Source of the DNA: Sulfurimonas sp.
GTDB lineage: Bacteria; Campylobacterota; Campylobacteria; Campylobacterales; Sulfurimonadaceae
Direction: 5' to 3'
NCBI RefSeq assembly: GCF_028714975.1
Contig: NZ_JAQTLH010000006.1
Span: 1-64,000, forward strand
DNA: 64,000 nucleotides
The notes under the pieces are model-generated. The model did not search any database. It worked only from the letters and a program-made list of their open reading frames with translations, and was not told the DNA's origin. The position numbers and the translations under genes were made by a program. The number at the start of each line of letters is the position of its first letter. Positions within the stretch are counted from its first letter, which is position 1. Below, in pieces: positions 37,131 to 47,157 of the stretch.

Positions 37131-37697
37131 ATGGCAACTATCGGAATGGGTGATATTAAAAAGAATGTTCGTCTAATTATTGGCGAAGTACCATATAAAG
37201 TGGTGGAGTTTCAGCATGTTAAACCGGGTAAAGGTGCAGCGTTTGTTCGTATGAAGGTTAAGAGCTTTTTAAACGGTAAAGTTGTTGAAAAAACTGTTCA
37301 TGCCGGCGATAAATTTGAAGTTCCTGAGATAGCTTACAAAACTATGCAGTATCTTTATGATGACGGCGAATCATTCCAGTTTATGGATCAAGATACTTAT
37401 GAGCAGATGTCTCTTTCATATGAGCAGTGTGACGATGCTTCAAAATGGTTTAAAGACGGAATCAATGTTGACATTATTTTTTACAAAGGAAATGCTATAT
37501 CCGTAACTGCTCCTGAAGTAATGGAACTTGTAATCACGGATACTCCGCCAAACTTCAAAGGCGATACTTCAAGCGGAAGCAGAAAACCTGCAACTCTTGA
37601 GACTGGTGCAGTTGTTCAAGTTCCTTACCATGTACTTGAAGGTGACACTATCAAAGTAAATACTGTTGATTGCGAATACCTAGAAAAAGTAAAATAA
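37131..37697 (+). CDS. efp: Elongation factor P
   Basis: A 188-residue three-domain translation factor (KOW-like, OB, C-terminal) that relieves stalling at polyproline. The modified loop is HVKPGKGAAFVRMK, with Lys near residue 33 conserved. The ATG at 37131 follows AAGG by seven bases; a GTG six bases earlier is in frame but less likely. The gene ends 15 bases before a strong hairpin terminator. Confidence 0.97.
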   Translation: MATIGMGDIKKNVRLIIGEVPYKVVEFQHVKPGKGAAFVRMKVKSFLNGKVVEKTVHAGDKFEVPEIAYKTMQYLYDDGESFQFMDQDTYEQMSLSYEQCDDASKWFKDGINVDIIFYKGNAISVTAPEVMELVITDTPPNFKGDTSSGSRKPATLETGAVVQVPYHVLEGDTIKVNTVDCEYLEKVK

Positions 37698-37712
37698 ATC
37701 CTCTTTTTTATA

Positions 37713-37738
37713 TTTGATACGAGTTCTCTCGTATCAAA
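37713..37738 (+). terminator. Intrinsic terminator of efp
   Basis: TTTGATACGAG and CTCGTATCAAA form a perfect 11-bp stem with a TTCT loop, 15 bases after the efp stop, followed by the T-rich CACTTCTTTGTTT. Confidence 0.75.
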
Positions 37739-37809
37739 CACTTCTTTGTTTATTAATATAATTACATAACTATTTTTTATTTTTTAAGTTTAAAAAAATA
37801 ATTTGCAGA

Positions 37810-37815
37810 TATAAT
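37810..37815 (+). promoter_or_regulatory. -10 box of the haem-sensor GGDEF/EAL gene
   Basis: TATAAT within TTGCAGATATAATT, 29 bases before the ATG at 37845; the region upstream is very AT-rich. Confidence 0.45.
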
Positions 37816-37844
37816 TAATTTTTTTTAAAAAACCGGGGAAGTAA

Positions 37845-40394
37845 ATGCCTAAGACATTAAAAAACTTTATATTTTCGATAAACATAGTTCTTCTATCGAC
37901 CCTCTTCATCGTAGTCCTAATCTTTACGGCATATCTACATACCACGCTAGCGCAAGAAAATGCCATAAAACACGCAAATGTAGTTTCAAATCAAATCTTC
38001 TCTTCAATGTATCAAGTTATGAAAAAGGGGTGGAGCAGAGAGGATTTGAATGATTTTATGCACTCTTTAAAAGAAAATTTTAACGATAGCGACTATACGG
38101 TAAATATCTATCGCTCAGATAAAATTAAAGAACTCTTCGGAGAAGTTAAGGAGAAACAAAAAGATGATTTGGCAAACTCTGTTTTGGCAAGCGGAGAGAA
38201 GATAACGCTTACTGAAATGGGCAGACTTAGAAATCTTCTACCTTTGAATGCTAAAAAAGAGTGTCTGAGCTGTCATGTAAACGCAAAAGCAGGTGACACG
38301 CTTGGCGTAATAGATGTAGAGCAAAATTTTGTCGAAATCATAAAAAAGACATTTTTGGATTATATATATTTTTTCCTCATAGTGTTGCCGATTTTTGTGT
38401 TTGGCGCGTTTATGAGTTCGAGATATACCACATCAAAAATAACCGAGTCGCTGAAACTTTTTAATAAAAAAGTTCAATGTATCAACTCTATGAAAGATTT
38501 TAAAGAGTTTGACTCTACGGACATAGACTCAAGGTTTGAAGAGATTAATGCAATTATTATGAATGTAAACGAGTTGGCTAAAAAGCTAAAGACTATTGCC
38601 GTCGATAAGGATTTGCTAGAGTTTGAAGTGCAGCTTTTAGATAAGTTTATAATCACTTCGGAGGTTGTTCAAGATTGGCGTGATTTCATAAATGAGCTTC
38701 TAGTCGATATAAACAAAGTTATGCCTACATATACGCTTATGACTATATTTAGAATCGGCGATGATCAGTTCGAGGTTGATATATTTTGGTACGGTATTCC
38801 TGAGAGTAATGTTAAAGGGAAGTTTGAAGAGTATGTAAGAGAGTCCGTTCAAAACAGCAATCACTTCTTAGGCTATACCGACTATACGATTCGCCACAAT
38901 ACATCCGAGTACAATAGATGTATAAATATGGATGATTATGAAAATTTTGCATATAGAACAAAATCACTATTTTTAGATACTCCAAAAATAGGCGGAATCG
39001 TAGGTATCAGCGTTCAATCTGATATGGCGGCGGACCCGATAAAACATATAGTAATTGACAGTATTTTAACGACTATGGCAAATCTTGTCGGTTCCGTCAA
39101 GGCTATAAATAAATATACAAACGATTTAGAATACTACGCAGCACACGACCCTCTTACAAATCTCTTTAATCAAAGAGTTTTTATAGACTTTTTGGAGTAC
39201 GAGATAAAGCGTGCAGAGTCTCGTGACTACGAGTTTGCTTTAATGGTTATAGATTGTGATAATTTTAAACCGATAAACGATAGATACGGGCATGCATTCG
39301 GAGATCTTTTCTTACAAGAGTTTTCTAGAATTCTTGTAGAGTCAAAAAGAAATGAAGATATTCTCTCTCGCTACGGCGGTGATGAATTTACTATAATCCT
39401 GCCTGAATGTGGACTAGAAGGCGCTCTTGCCGTCGCTCATAAAATAGCAAAAGCCGTTGAGGAATTTAAGCTCTTGACTACTGATGGAAATTATGCAGGT
39501 GTTACGGTTTCTATCGGAATATCCGTCTATCCTGAACATGCAAAAACACAAAAAGAGCTATTTTTGATAGCCGATGGCATGATGTATAAGGCTAAAGAAG
39601 ACGGTAAAAACAGCATTAGAGTTCCTTGCGGCGATGATATCGTCTCGGTGATAAAAGATCAAAAAGCAAAATCCGCGCTTTTGGTGGATGCCGTTGCAAA
39701 TAATCGTATAGTTCCGTACTTTCAGCCTATTCAAACTACGCTTAGCGGTAAAAATGAGATACACGAACTTCTTATGAGAATCGAGGTAGACGGCAAGGTA
39801 GTATCTGCTTACGAGTTCATAGAAGTTGCAGAGAGCATGAGCATAATAAACCGTATGGATTTGATGGTAATCGAAAATGCGTTTATGAAGATAAAAACGG
39901 AGAACTATCAAGGGATTTTATTTATAAACTTATCTCCGAAATCTCTTATTGTCGGTAATTATGCAGACTCAATTACTCAACTTATCAAGCATTATGATAT
40001 ATCCAAAGATCATATAGTTTTTGAGATAACCGAGAGAGAAACCGTTAAAAATTTCTCTGTTTTGGAAAAATTTGTAATGAATCTAAAAATGGCGGGGTAT
40101 AAATTTGCAATCGATGATTTCGGTTCAGGGTTTTCTTCGTTTCACTATATCAAAAAATTCCCTATAGATTATCTAAAGATTGACGGCGAGTTTATTATAA
40201 ATATCAATAAAGATAAAAAAGATAAAGCTTTTGTGCATAGTATCTTAACACTTGCAAAAGAGCTAAATGTCAAAACCGTCGCAGAATATGTAGAAGATGA
40301 AGAGATAGTTGAAACACTTAAAGAGATGGGAGTAGATTATCTACAAGGATTTCACATAGGAAGACCGCAAAACCATTTTACGAATAATAGCTAG
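37845..40394 (+). CDS. Haem-c sensor with GAF-like, GGDEF and EAL domains
   Basis: An 849-residue c-di-GMP protein. TM1 is near 8-32. The periplasmic domain contains ECLSCHVNAKAGDTLGV near 139-155 with a CxxCH haem-attachment site; TM2 is near 170-190. A GAF-like segment covers about 260-420. The GGDEF motif near 509 is intact with RNED inhibitory site. The EAL domain (about 620-845) has ELLMR for EAL, but retains INLS, EITERE, IDDFGSGFSS and LKID residues, so phosphodiesterase activity is possible. The periplasmic motif closely matches that of the chemoreceptor at 448-2052. GGGGAAG precedes the ATG. Confidence 0.9.
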   Translation: MPKTLKNFIFSINIVLLSTLFIVVLIFTAYLHTTLAQENAIKHANVVSNQIFSSMYQVMKKGWSREDLNDFMHSLKENFNDSDYTVNIYRSDKIKELFGEVKEKQKDDLANSVLASGEKITLTEMGRLRNLLPLNAKKECLSCHVNAKAGDTLGVIDVEQNFVEIIKKTFLDYIYFFLIVLPIFVFGAFMSSRYTTSKITESLKLFNKKVQCINSMKDFKEFDSTDIDSRFEEINAIIMNVNELAKKLKTIAVDKDLLEFEVQLLDKFIITSEVVQDWRDFINELLVDINKVMPTYTLMTIFRIGDDQFEVDIFWYGIPESNVKGKFEEYVRESVQNSNHFLGYTDYTIRHNTSEYNRCINMDDYENFAYRTKSLFLDTPKIGGIVGISVQSDMAADPIKHIVIDSILTTMANLVGSVKAINKYTNDLEYYAAHDPLTNLFNQRVFIDFLEYEIKRAESRDYEFALMVIDCDNFKPINDRYGHAFGDLFLQEFSRILVESKRNEDILSRYGGDEFTIILPECGLEGALAVAHKIAKAVEEFKLLTTDGNYAGVTVSIGISVYPEHAKTQKELFLIADGMMYKAKEDGKNSIRVPCGDDIVSVIKDQKAKSALLVDAVANNRIVPYFQPIQTTLSGKNEIHELLMRIEVDGKVVSAYEFIEVAESMSIINRMDLMVIENAFMKIKTENYQGILFINLSPKSLIVGNYADSITQLIKHYDISKDHIVFEITERETVKNFSVLEKFVMNLKMAGYKFAIDDFGSGFSSFHYIKKFPIDYLKIDGEFIININKDKKDKAFVHSILTLAKELNVKTVAEYVEDEEIVETLKEMGVDYLQGFHIGRPQNHFTNNS

Positions 40395-40414
40395 AATTTT
40401 TAAATCTAGCTATT
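40386..40414 (+). terminator. Hairpin overlapping the stop of the GGDEF/EAL gene
   Basis: AATAGCTAGA and TCTAGCTATT form a perfect 10-bp stem with a nine-base loop. The stop codon lies inside the left arm. No clear U run follows, so it may stabilise the mRNA rather than terminate. Confidence 0.4.
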
Positions 40415-40498
40415 ACCTCACCTTAAAGCCATTCATACTATAATTCTTCTACATTGTAAATCAGATAAAATTAAAAGCCAAAAAAGGTTACATATACT

Positions 40499-43400
40499 AT
40501 GAGCGCTCAACCATTTACGCATCTTCACCTGCATACGGAGTATTCGCTGCTTGACGGCGCAAATAAACTCTCAAATCTTGTGAAGCAGGTTAAAAAGCTC
40601 GGTATGACATCGGTTGCTATGACGGATCACGGCAATATGTTCGGCGCTATTGATTTTTACAAGCAGATGAGAGAGGCGGGTATAAAGCCTATTATCGGGA
40701 TTGAGGGCTATATCCATAACGGCGAAGCTATTGATGATAAAAGCACAAAACAGAGATTTCATATCTGTCTATATGCAAAAAATCAAAAAGGTTATGAAAA
40801 CCTTATGTATCTCTCTTCTAAAGCCTTTATAGACGGTTTTTATTACTATCCGCGTATAAATAAAAAAGAGCTTCGCGAGCATAGCGAGGGGCTTGTTTGC
40901 ACCTCTGCATGTCTTCAAGGCGAAGTAAGCTGGCACTTAAATACGGCAAATGAGAGAAATATAAAAAACGGCGCACTCGGATATGAGGGTGCAAAAGCCG
41001 TTGCGTTAGAGTATAAAGAGATTTTCGGAGATGATTTTTACTTAGAACTTATGCGTCACGGCATAGGCGATCAGCTCTTTATTGATGAGCAGGTACTTAA
41101 GCTCTCAAAAGAGCTTGATATAAAAGTAGTGGCTACAAACGACACTCACTACACATTCCATGATGATGCGCAGTATCATGAAGCTTTTATGTGTATCGGT
41201 ATGAATAAACTCTATGACGACCCAAAGAGAATGCGTCACTCAGTTCATGAGTTTTACCTAAAAAGCCCCCAGCAGATGGCAAGACTTTTTGCCGACATTC
41301 CAGAAGCCATTATGCATACGCAAGAGATAGTTGATAAGTGTAACTTGGAACTGCGCCTTGGCGACCCCATTCCCCCGAACTTTAAATTTACACCCGAGTA
41401 TTCTAAAGCCGATGGGCTAAGTATTGACAATGTTGATGATGAGCCGTTAAGCCCTGATGCTTCAAAAGAGCAAAAAAGAGCTTGGATGAGCGCCATAGAT
41501 AAAAATGATGCCGAGTATTTTATATATCGCTGTGAGTTGGGACTGGAAGAGCGACTAAAACATGTACCGCAAACAAGGCACCAAGAGTATAGAGACAGAC
41601 TGAAATTTGAGATGAATGTAATCAACTCTATGAAATTTCCCGGATATATGCTAATCGTTTGGGATTTCGTTAAAGTTGCAAAAGAGATGGGTATCGCGGT
41701 CGGTCCGGGACGGGGAAGTGCCGCGGGAAGTTTAGTTGCTTATTCGCTTGAGATTACGGACATCGACCCGATGAAGTATGACCTTCTTTTTGAGAGATTT
41801 TTAAATCCCGAACGCGTCAGTATGCCCGATATAGATATGGACTTTATGCAGGCAAGACGCGGGGAAGTAATAGACTATGTCGTAAAAAAATATGGTAGAA
41901 ATCAAGTTGCGCAAATCATAACTTTCGGTTCGCTTTTGGCAAAAGGGGTTATCAGGGATGTTGCACGCGTTCTTGATATGCCGCTCTCTCAAGCCGATAA
42001 AATGGCAAAACTTATCCCCGATGAGCTTGGAATAACGCTAAACGGCAAGACAAAAAACGGTGATTTTATACCAGGAGCATTTCAAAAAGAGCCAAAACTA
42101 AAAGAACTAATAGATAGCGATGCAAATGCGGCAAGGGTTTGGGAATTTGCAAAAAGACTTGAGGGATTAAAGAGAAATTCTGGCATTCATGCGGCGGGAG
42201 TCGTTATCTCAAATGAAGAGCTTTGGAAAAAAACTCCTATCTATAAACCCTCAGGTGAAGATGTTTTTGTAACGCAATACTCGCTTAATTATCTTGAAGA
42301 TGTGGACTTGATAAAATTTGACTTCTTGGGTTTAAAAACTCTTGATGTAATAGATAATGCTATAAAACTTATAAAACTTAGATACGGCAGAGCCGTCGTC
42401 TGGCATGAGATAGACGAGAATGACCCAAAAGTTTATGATGTTATCCGCAGCGGCGATACGGTCGGAATGTTTCAGATAGAGAGTTCGGGTATGCAGGACT
42501 TGAACAAACGCTTAAAACCCGATAGTTTTGAGGACTTAATCGCGGTTTTGGCACTCTACCGCCCCGGACCGATGGAATCTGGAATGCTTGAGAGCTTTAT
42601 AGAAAGAAAGCACGGAAGAGAGAAGATTGAGTACACATTTGATGCGATGGAGCCGATTCTTAAAAATACTTACGGAGTCATCGTTTATCAAGAACAGGTT
42701 ATGCAGATAGTTCAAACTATCGGAGGTTTTTCTCTTGGATATTCCGACATCATCCGCCGCTCTATGGGGAAGAAAAAGGATATGTCGGTTTACAACGACG
42801 AGTTTGCAACGGGAGCAAAAAATCAAGGGCTGGACTACGCCGAAGCGTCTAAACTATTTGATTTGATAGAGAAATTTGCGGGGTACGGTTTTAACAAATC
42901 CCACTCTGCGGCTTATGCGATGGTTACATTTCAAACCGCGTGGCTAAAGTGTTACTATCCAAACGAGTTTATGGCGGCTCTTTTAACTTCGGATAAGGAT
43001 AACACAGATAAGGTTGTCCGCTATATAGATGAAACTAAAAGAATGGGAATTGAACTTTCTCCGCCTGATATTTGTGACTCTGAGTTAGAATTTTCAGCTA
43101 TTACAAAAGATGAAAGAGAGATAGTTCTCTTTGGTTTGGGTGCAATCAAAGGAGTAGGCGAAGCGGCTGTTTACTCAATTTTAGAGACAAGAAGAGAGGG
43201 CGGAAGTTTTAAATCACTAGAGGATTTTGTAAACAGAATCGAGCCTTCAAAAGTAAATAAAAGAGTTATAGAGTCAATCATAAAAGCGGGCGGATTTGAT
43301 AGATTCGGATATTCTCGAAAAGCTCTGCTAGACCAAATTGAGAAGATTGTAGATACCGCAAAAGATGCCTCTATGGCTAGAAAAAATGCTATCGGAAGCC

Positions 43401-44113
43401 TTTTTGGAGATGATACTGAAATCACAAGCGTCGAGTTAAAACTGACAAACTCAGGCGAATATGAGTTAAAAGAGATTTTGGAGTTTGAAAAAGAGACCAT
43501 AGGTTTTTATATCTCCGGTCATCCGCTTGATGAGTATAGAGAAAAGCTTGATGAGTTAGACTATACGCTCTCATCGGAGATAGAGAGTGTCAAAGACGGT
43601 TCATACGCTATTTTTATAGGAAAAGTCGAAGAGATAACCAAAAAAACATCCAAAAAAGGAAATCAGTTCGGCATAGTAAACCTTATGGATTTTCACGGAA
43701 ACATAGAGGTTATGCTTTTTTCGGACAAGCTTGAAGAACTGAGTCAAATGAACTTGCAAGAGCCGATAGCCATTAAAGCAAAAATAACTCATACGGAAAT
43801 GTTTACAAGAATCGGTGTAACTAAAATTATGACTCTTAAAGAGGCAAAAAAAGAGACTCAAAAGACGAAAAAAGAAGTAAGAGAGACAGAACAAGAGCCG
43901 CAAGAGGCGATAAATCTGGCAATAAAACTAGATACGGACATGAGAGTTTTGGAAGATTTATACAGAATTGTCCGTCAAAATCCCGGTAAAAGAGAACTAA
44001 AACTTACCATTATCTCAAAACTTCAAAATGTCGTTATCGACTCTGCTATAAAAGTTGACAGCAAAATTTTAACCGCACTTGACGGAAACGAGTTTGTGGA
44101 TATATTGGTTTAG
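40499..44113 (+). CDS. dnaE: DNA polymerase III subunit alpha
   Basis: A 1204-residue replicative polymerase. The PHP domain begins FTHLHLHTEYSLLDGANKL; the polymerase active site aspartates are in MPDIDMDF near residue 443, with GPGRGSAAGSLVAY upstream; a helix-hairpin-helix and an OB-fold domain (FIGKVEEITKKTSKKGNQFG) close the protein. There is an acidic/lysine-rich linker (KKETQKTKKEVRETEQE) before the tail. It synthesises the chromosome with the beta clamp. The following gene starts nine bases later. Confidence 0.98.
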   Translation: MSAQPFTHLHLHTEYSLLDGANKLSNLVKQVKKLGMTSVAMTDHGNMFGAIDFYKQMREAGIKPIIGIEGYIHNGEAIDDKSTKQRFHICLYAKNQKGYENLMYLSSKAFIDGFYYYPRINKKELREHSEGLVCTSACLQGEVSWHLNTANERNIKNGALGYEGAKAVALEYKEIFGDDFYLELMRHGIGDQLFIDEQVLKLSKELDIKVVATNDTHYTFHDDAQYHEAFMCIGMNKLYDDPKRMRHSVHEFYLKSPQQMARLFADIPEAIMHTQEIVDKCNLELRLGDPIPPNFKFTPEYSKADGLSIDNVDDEPLSPDASKEQKRAWMSAIDKNDAEYFIYRCELGLEERLKHVPQTRHQEYRDRLKFEMNVINSMKFPGYMLIVWDFVKVAKEMGIAVGPGRGSAAGSLVAYSLEITDIDPMKYDLLFERFLNPERVSMPDIDMDFMQARRGEVIDYVVKKYGRNQVAQIITFGSLLAKGVIRDVARVLDMPLSQADKMAKLIPDELGITLNGKTKNGDFIPGAFQKEPKLKELIDSDANAARVWEFAKRLEGLKRNSGIHAAGVVISNEELWKKTPIYKPSGEDVFVTQYSLNYLEDVDLIKFDFLGLKTLDVIDNAIKLIKLRYGRAVVWHEIDENDPKVYDVIRSGDTVGMFQIESSGMQDLNKRLKPDSFEDLIAVLALYRPGPMESGMLESFIERKHGREKIEYTFDAMEPILKNTYGVIVYQEQVMQIVQTIGGFSLGYSDIIRRSMGKKKDMSVYNDEFATGAKNQGLDYAEASKLFDLIEKFAGYGFNKSHSAAYAMVTFQTAWLKCYYPNEFMAALLTSDKDNTDKVVRYIDETKRMGIELSPPDICDSELEFSAITKDEREIVLFGLGAIKGVGEAAVYSILETRREGGSFKSLEDFVNRIEPSKVNKRVIESIIKAGGFDRFGYSRKALLDQIEKIVDTAKDASMARKNAIGSLFGDDTEITSVELKLTNSGEYELKEILEFEKETIGFYISGHPLDEYREKLDELDYTLSSEIESVKDGSYAIFIGKVEEITKKTSKKGNQFGIVNLMDFHGNIEVMLFSDKLEELSQMNLQEPIAIKAKITHTEMFTRIGVTKIMTLKEAKKETQKTKKEVRETEQEPQEAINLAIKLDTDMRVLEDLYRIVRQNPGKRELKLTIISKLQNVVIDSAIKVDSKILTALDGNEFVDILV

Positions 44114-44122
44114 GAGTGTAAT

Positions 44123-44434
44123 ATGAGACATAAAATTAAAGCAAAAGCCATGGAGATAGCCAAAAACCCAAATACTCAAAAAGTGATTCTTTCTATGAAA
44201 CCACAGAAAAATTTATGGGGTATAAGCGGAGTGGTTTTGTTTATGATAGCCCCTGAAATTATCGCTTACATCTGGGGTGCAGATATTACGCAGTATGCAA
44301 AAAATGAGCTTTTAACAGCTCATGATTTTTTGGAACAAAAATATTATGAATTCTTGGTTATGCTCTTTGAAGACGGCATGAGCTGGTTTAACCTTGTTTT
44401 TGGCGTAGCACTTCTTGTTTGGCTTTTTTTCTGA
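44123..44434 (+). CDS. Small membrane protein of unknown function
   Basis: A 103-residue protein with two hydrophobic helices, near 32-52 (WGISGVVLFMIAPEIIAYIW) and 86-103 (FNLVFGVALLVWLFF), and a basic N-terminus. GGAGTG precedes the ATG. It lies between dnaE and the YggU-family gene, overlapping the latter by one base (TGATG). No family recognised. Confidence 0.7.
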   Translation: MRHKIKAKAMEIAKNPNTQKVILSMKPQKNLWGISGVVLFMIAPEIIAYIWGADITQYAKNELLTAHDFLEQKYYEFLVMLFEDGMSWFNLVFGVALLVWLFF

Positions 44435-44739
44435 TGAGGGCAAAAAATTTAGCCAATGTTTTTTATGAATGGCAAGGCGATGTACTGGTTATCAATATCT
44501 TAGGAACTCCTGCCGCAAAGAGAGATGCTATCGGAAAGGTAAAGGGCAATCAGCTAAAAGTAAGCGTAAAAGCTCAGCCCGTAGCTGGAAAGGCGACGGA
44601 CTATATGGTCAATTTTTTGGCAAAAGAGTTTGGCATAAGTACATCCAACTTTGAGGTTGTTTACGGACGAGAAAGCATTCATAAACAGCTTCGCATAAAA
44701 GCACCGAAAAAACTTCCTAAGGGCGTGGAATATGAGTAG
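44434..44739 (+). CDS. DUF167 (YggU) family protein
   Basis: A 101-residue protein with the YggU pattern GNQLKVSVKAQPVAGKATDY and VVYGRESIHKQLRIK. The ATG at 44434 overlaps the preceding stop; a TTG at 44419 would only add five residues. Function unknown; structures show a small alpha/beta fold. Confidence 0.88.
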   Translation: MRAKNLANVFYEWQGDVLVINILGTPAAKRDAIGKVKGNQLKVSVKAQPVAGKATDYMVNFLAKEFGISTSNFEVVYGRESIHKQLRIKAPKKLPKGVEYE

Positions 44740-44801
44740 AATAAAAGATATTTCTGTATAATCAAAAAAATAAATTATAAACTTTGACTAGGAACTATGC
44801 A

Positions 44802-46061
44802 ATGACGAAACAAGATTTCAATGAAGGTTTACTCGGTTTTTTAGATGCTTCGCCTACGCCTTTTCATGCAACGCAAAATATGGTCGGTATGTTTGCCAAT
44901 GCAGGTTTTATAAGGCTTTATGAAGAGCAAAAATGGGCGTTGGAGCAGGGAGAGAAGTATTTTGTTACCCGCAATGACTCTTCTATTATCGCTTTTACAT
45001 ATCCTAAGAGTAAAAACTATGTGATGGTCGGTGCGCATACGGATTCGCCAAATCTTAGACTAAAACCAAATCCCGTGATAAAAGAGCACGGAGTCGTGAA
45101 GTTTGGGGTTGAACCTTATGGCGGTTTGCTGTTTAACACTTGGTTTGACAGAGATTTATCTTTAGCAGGGCGAGTCTCTTATTTGGATTCTAGCAATATG
45201 ATAAAAGATGCTTTGATTGATGCCAAAAAAGCCATCGCAATAATTCCATCTCTTGCAATCCATCTTGATGACAATGCAAATAAAGATAAAACCGTAAATG
45301 CGCAAACGGACATTACGCCGATTTTATCAACTTCTAGCGAGTTTAATCTTGACGAGTTTTTAAAAGAACTTTTAAAGATGAGCGGCATAGATGATGTAAA
45401 AGAGCTTTATGCAAACGAGCTTAGTTTTTATGATACGCAAAAAGCCTCTTTTATCGGTTTAAATGACGACTTTATCGCAAGCGCCAGAATCGATAATCTG
45501 CTTAGCTGTTATGTCGGTATGCTATCTATTTGCAGTGTAAATGAGAGCAAACCTATGCTTTTTATAGCAAGTGACCATGAAGAGGTCGGCAGCGAATCAA
45601 CTTCGGGTGCAGGCGGGAGTTTTTTGGAAAATACGCTTCGCAGAGCATTTAGCGACTATGAGGAGTATATGCTTCTTATCCGCTCATCCGTAATGATTTC
45701 TGCAGATAACGCACATGCAATTCATCCCAATTTTCCCTCAAAACATGACTCAAATCACGCTCCGCACATAAATAGAGGAAGCGTCGTAAAAGTTAATGCA
45801 AATCAGCGTTATGCGTCAAACTCAAAAACTATTTCAAGATTTATGAATGTTGCATCATCTTTAAATGAGCCTATTCAGACATTTGTAACAAGAAGCGATA
45901 TGAGATGCGGTTCAACCATCGGTCCAATCACTGCTACAAGACTCGGCATTGAGACTTTGGATGTTGGAGTTCCGACATATGCTATGCACTCGGTACGAGA
46001 ACTTTGCGGAAGCGACGATGCTTTTAGTCTTTATAAAATTATTTTAGGACTTAGCGACTGA
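44802..46061 (+). CDS. M18 family aminopeptidase
   Basis: A 419-residue zinc aminopeptidase of the aspartyl aminopeptidase family. Metal and catalytic motifs are VGAHTDSPNLRLKP (first His), DHEEVGSES (Glu pair) and HAIHPNF, with a late MHSVRE. It removes acidic or other N-terminal residues in the cytoplasm. AGGA lies eight bases before the ATG at 44802; an upstream in-frame TTG is not supported. The stop overlaps the next start (TGATG). Confidence 0.93.
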   Translation: MTKQDFNEGLLGFLDASPTPFHATQNMVGMFANAGFIRLYEEQKWALEQGEKYFVTRNDSSIIAFTYPKSKNYVMVGAHTDSPNLRLKPNPVIKEHGVVKFGVEPYGGLLFNTWFDRDLSLAGRVSYLDSSNMIKDALIDAKKAIAIIPSLAIHLDDNANKDKTVNAQTDITPILSTSSEFNLDEFLKELLKMSGIDDVKELYANELSFYDTQKASFIGLNDDFIASARIDNLLSCYVGMLSICSVNESKPMLFIASDHEEVGSESTSGAGGSFLENTLRRAFSDYEEYMLLIRSSVMISADNAHAIHPNFPSKHDSNHAPHINRGSVVKVNANQRYASNSKTISRFMNVASSLNEPIQTFVTRSDMRCGSTIGPITATRLGIETLDVGVPTYAMHSVRELCGSDDAFSLYKIILGLSD

Positions 46062-47044
46062 TGTCTACTATAACGCCCGATGAATTAAATCTTTTAATAG
46101 AACAGACATATAAGGTTGAATATGAGTTCAACGAACTAAAAGCATCATATGCGCATCTGCAAGACACCATAGAGAAAGTTGTGGAGTTTTTGCCAAACGC
46201 TATCTGGATTTTGGATGAAGAGGGAGATATTTTTTTACAGAATTCTCAGGCAAAATCATTAGGTAAACTATTTGAACTTTTAAAATCCAAAAATAATGAT
46301 TACGAGGTTGAATTTAACTCTAAATCATACCTTATAAAAAGTTCATCTTATAAAAACAAAGTAATGCTCAGTGCTACGGATATAACTGAACAAAAAAGAA
46401 AAGAGAATCTCGCGACTATGGGGCAGATGGCTGCACATCTCTCTCACGAGATACGAAATCCTATCGGCTCTATCTCGCTTCTTAGTTCAACGCTCAAAAA
46501 AAGAGTTCTTCCCGAAAATGTCGAGCTTGTTGAAGAGATACAAAAATCTATTTATAAAATAGAGCGGATTATAAAAGCTACGCTAATGTTTAGCAAGGGC
46601 GTATATGCCCATAAAACCATGTTTATGTGGAATGAATTGGAGGATGCGCTTAGAAGAGTTATAGGTTATTACGGTTATACAAAAGAGATTAAATTTATAT
46701 TTCCCCAGCAACAATTTATACTAAACGGTGATAGAGATTTGCTTGAGATGCTCTTTTCTAACTTCTTAACAAATGCGATTGATGCGATAGAGCTTGATGA
46801 AAATGATGACGGAACGGTTGAGATTGTATATAAAAAAGATGAGAAGTTTCATAAATTTTATATCTATGATACGGGCGTTATGATTGAAAATAAAAAAGAG
46901 CTTTTTGAAGCGTTTAAGAGTACAAAAGTCAAAGGAAACGGGCTTGGACTCGTACTCTCAAGACAGATTGCCGAAGCTCACGGCGGAAGCGTCGAGCTTT
47001 TGGATGAAGAGAGAAAAGGTTTTGAGATAAAACTAGCCGTTTGA
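46061..47044 (+). CDS. flgS: FlgS-like cytoplasmic sensor histidine kinase
   Basis: A 327-residue soluble kinase without membrane segments: an N-terminal coiled coil (about 8-45), a PAS-like region (FLPNAIWILDEEGDIFLQNSQ), a HisKA motif with His near 130 in AHLSHEIRNPIGSISLLSST, and a HATPase domain (NFLTNAIDAIE, GNGLGLVLSRQI). This organisation and the SHEIRNPIGSISLLSST sequence resemble FlgS of Campylobacter and Helicobacter, which phosphorylates FlgR to switch on sigma-54 flagellar genes. No response regulator is adjacent, also as in that system. It could be another NtrB-like kinase. Confidence 0.65.
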   Translation: MSTITPDELNLLIEQTYKVEYEFNELKASYAHLQDTIEKVVEFLPNAIWILDEEGDIFLQNSQAKSLGKLFELLKSKNNDYEVEFNSKSYLIKSSSYKNKVMLSATDITEQKRKENLATMGQMAAHLSHEIRNPIGSISLLSSTLKKRVLPENVELVEEIQKSIYKIERIIKATLMFSKGVYAHKTMFMWNELEDALRRVIGYYGYTKEIKFIFPQQQFILNGDRDLLEMLFSNFLTNAIDAIELDENDDGTVEIVYKKDEKFHKFYIYDTGVMIENKKELFEAFKSTKVKGNGLGLVLSRQIAEAHGGSVELLDEERKGFEIKLAV

Positions 47045-47103
47045 TATGGTAAAATTTTGATACGAAAGTGTCAAACTTTAGTAGCCACAGCGGCTTTAGC
47101 GAA

Positions 47104-47128
47104 GCAAAAGGTACTTTGTTCCTTTTGC
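47104..47128. repeat. 8-bp hairpin before the 95-residue ORF
   Basis: GCAAAAGG and CCTTTTGC form a perfect stem with a nine-base loop. A smaller AGCC/GGCT hairpin precedes it at about 47080-47092. No U tract follows. The two lie in the 113-base leader of the next gene. Confidence 0.4.
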
Positions 47129-47157
47129 GGACAAATACAATAAAAAGGTTTAAAAAA

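Noticed and set aside
47068..47157. N-terminal extension of the 95-residue protein
   Set aside because: It would translate two hairpins and lacks a ribosome site; the ATG at 47158 has AAAGG upstream.
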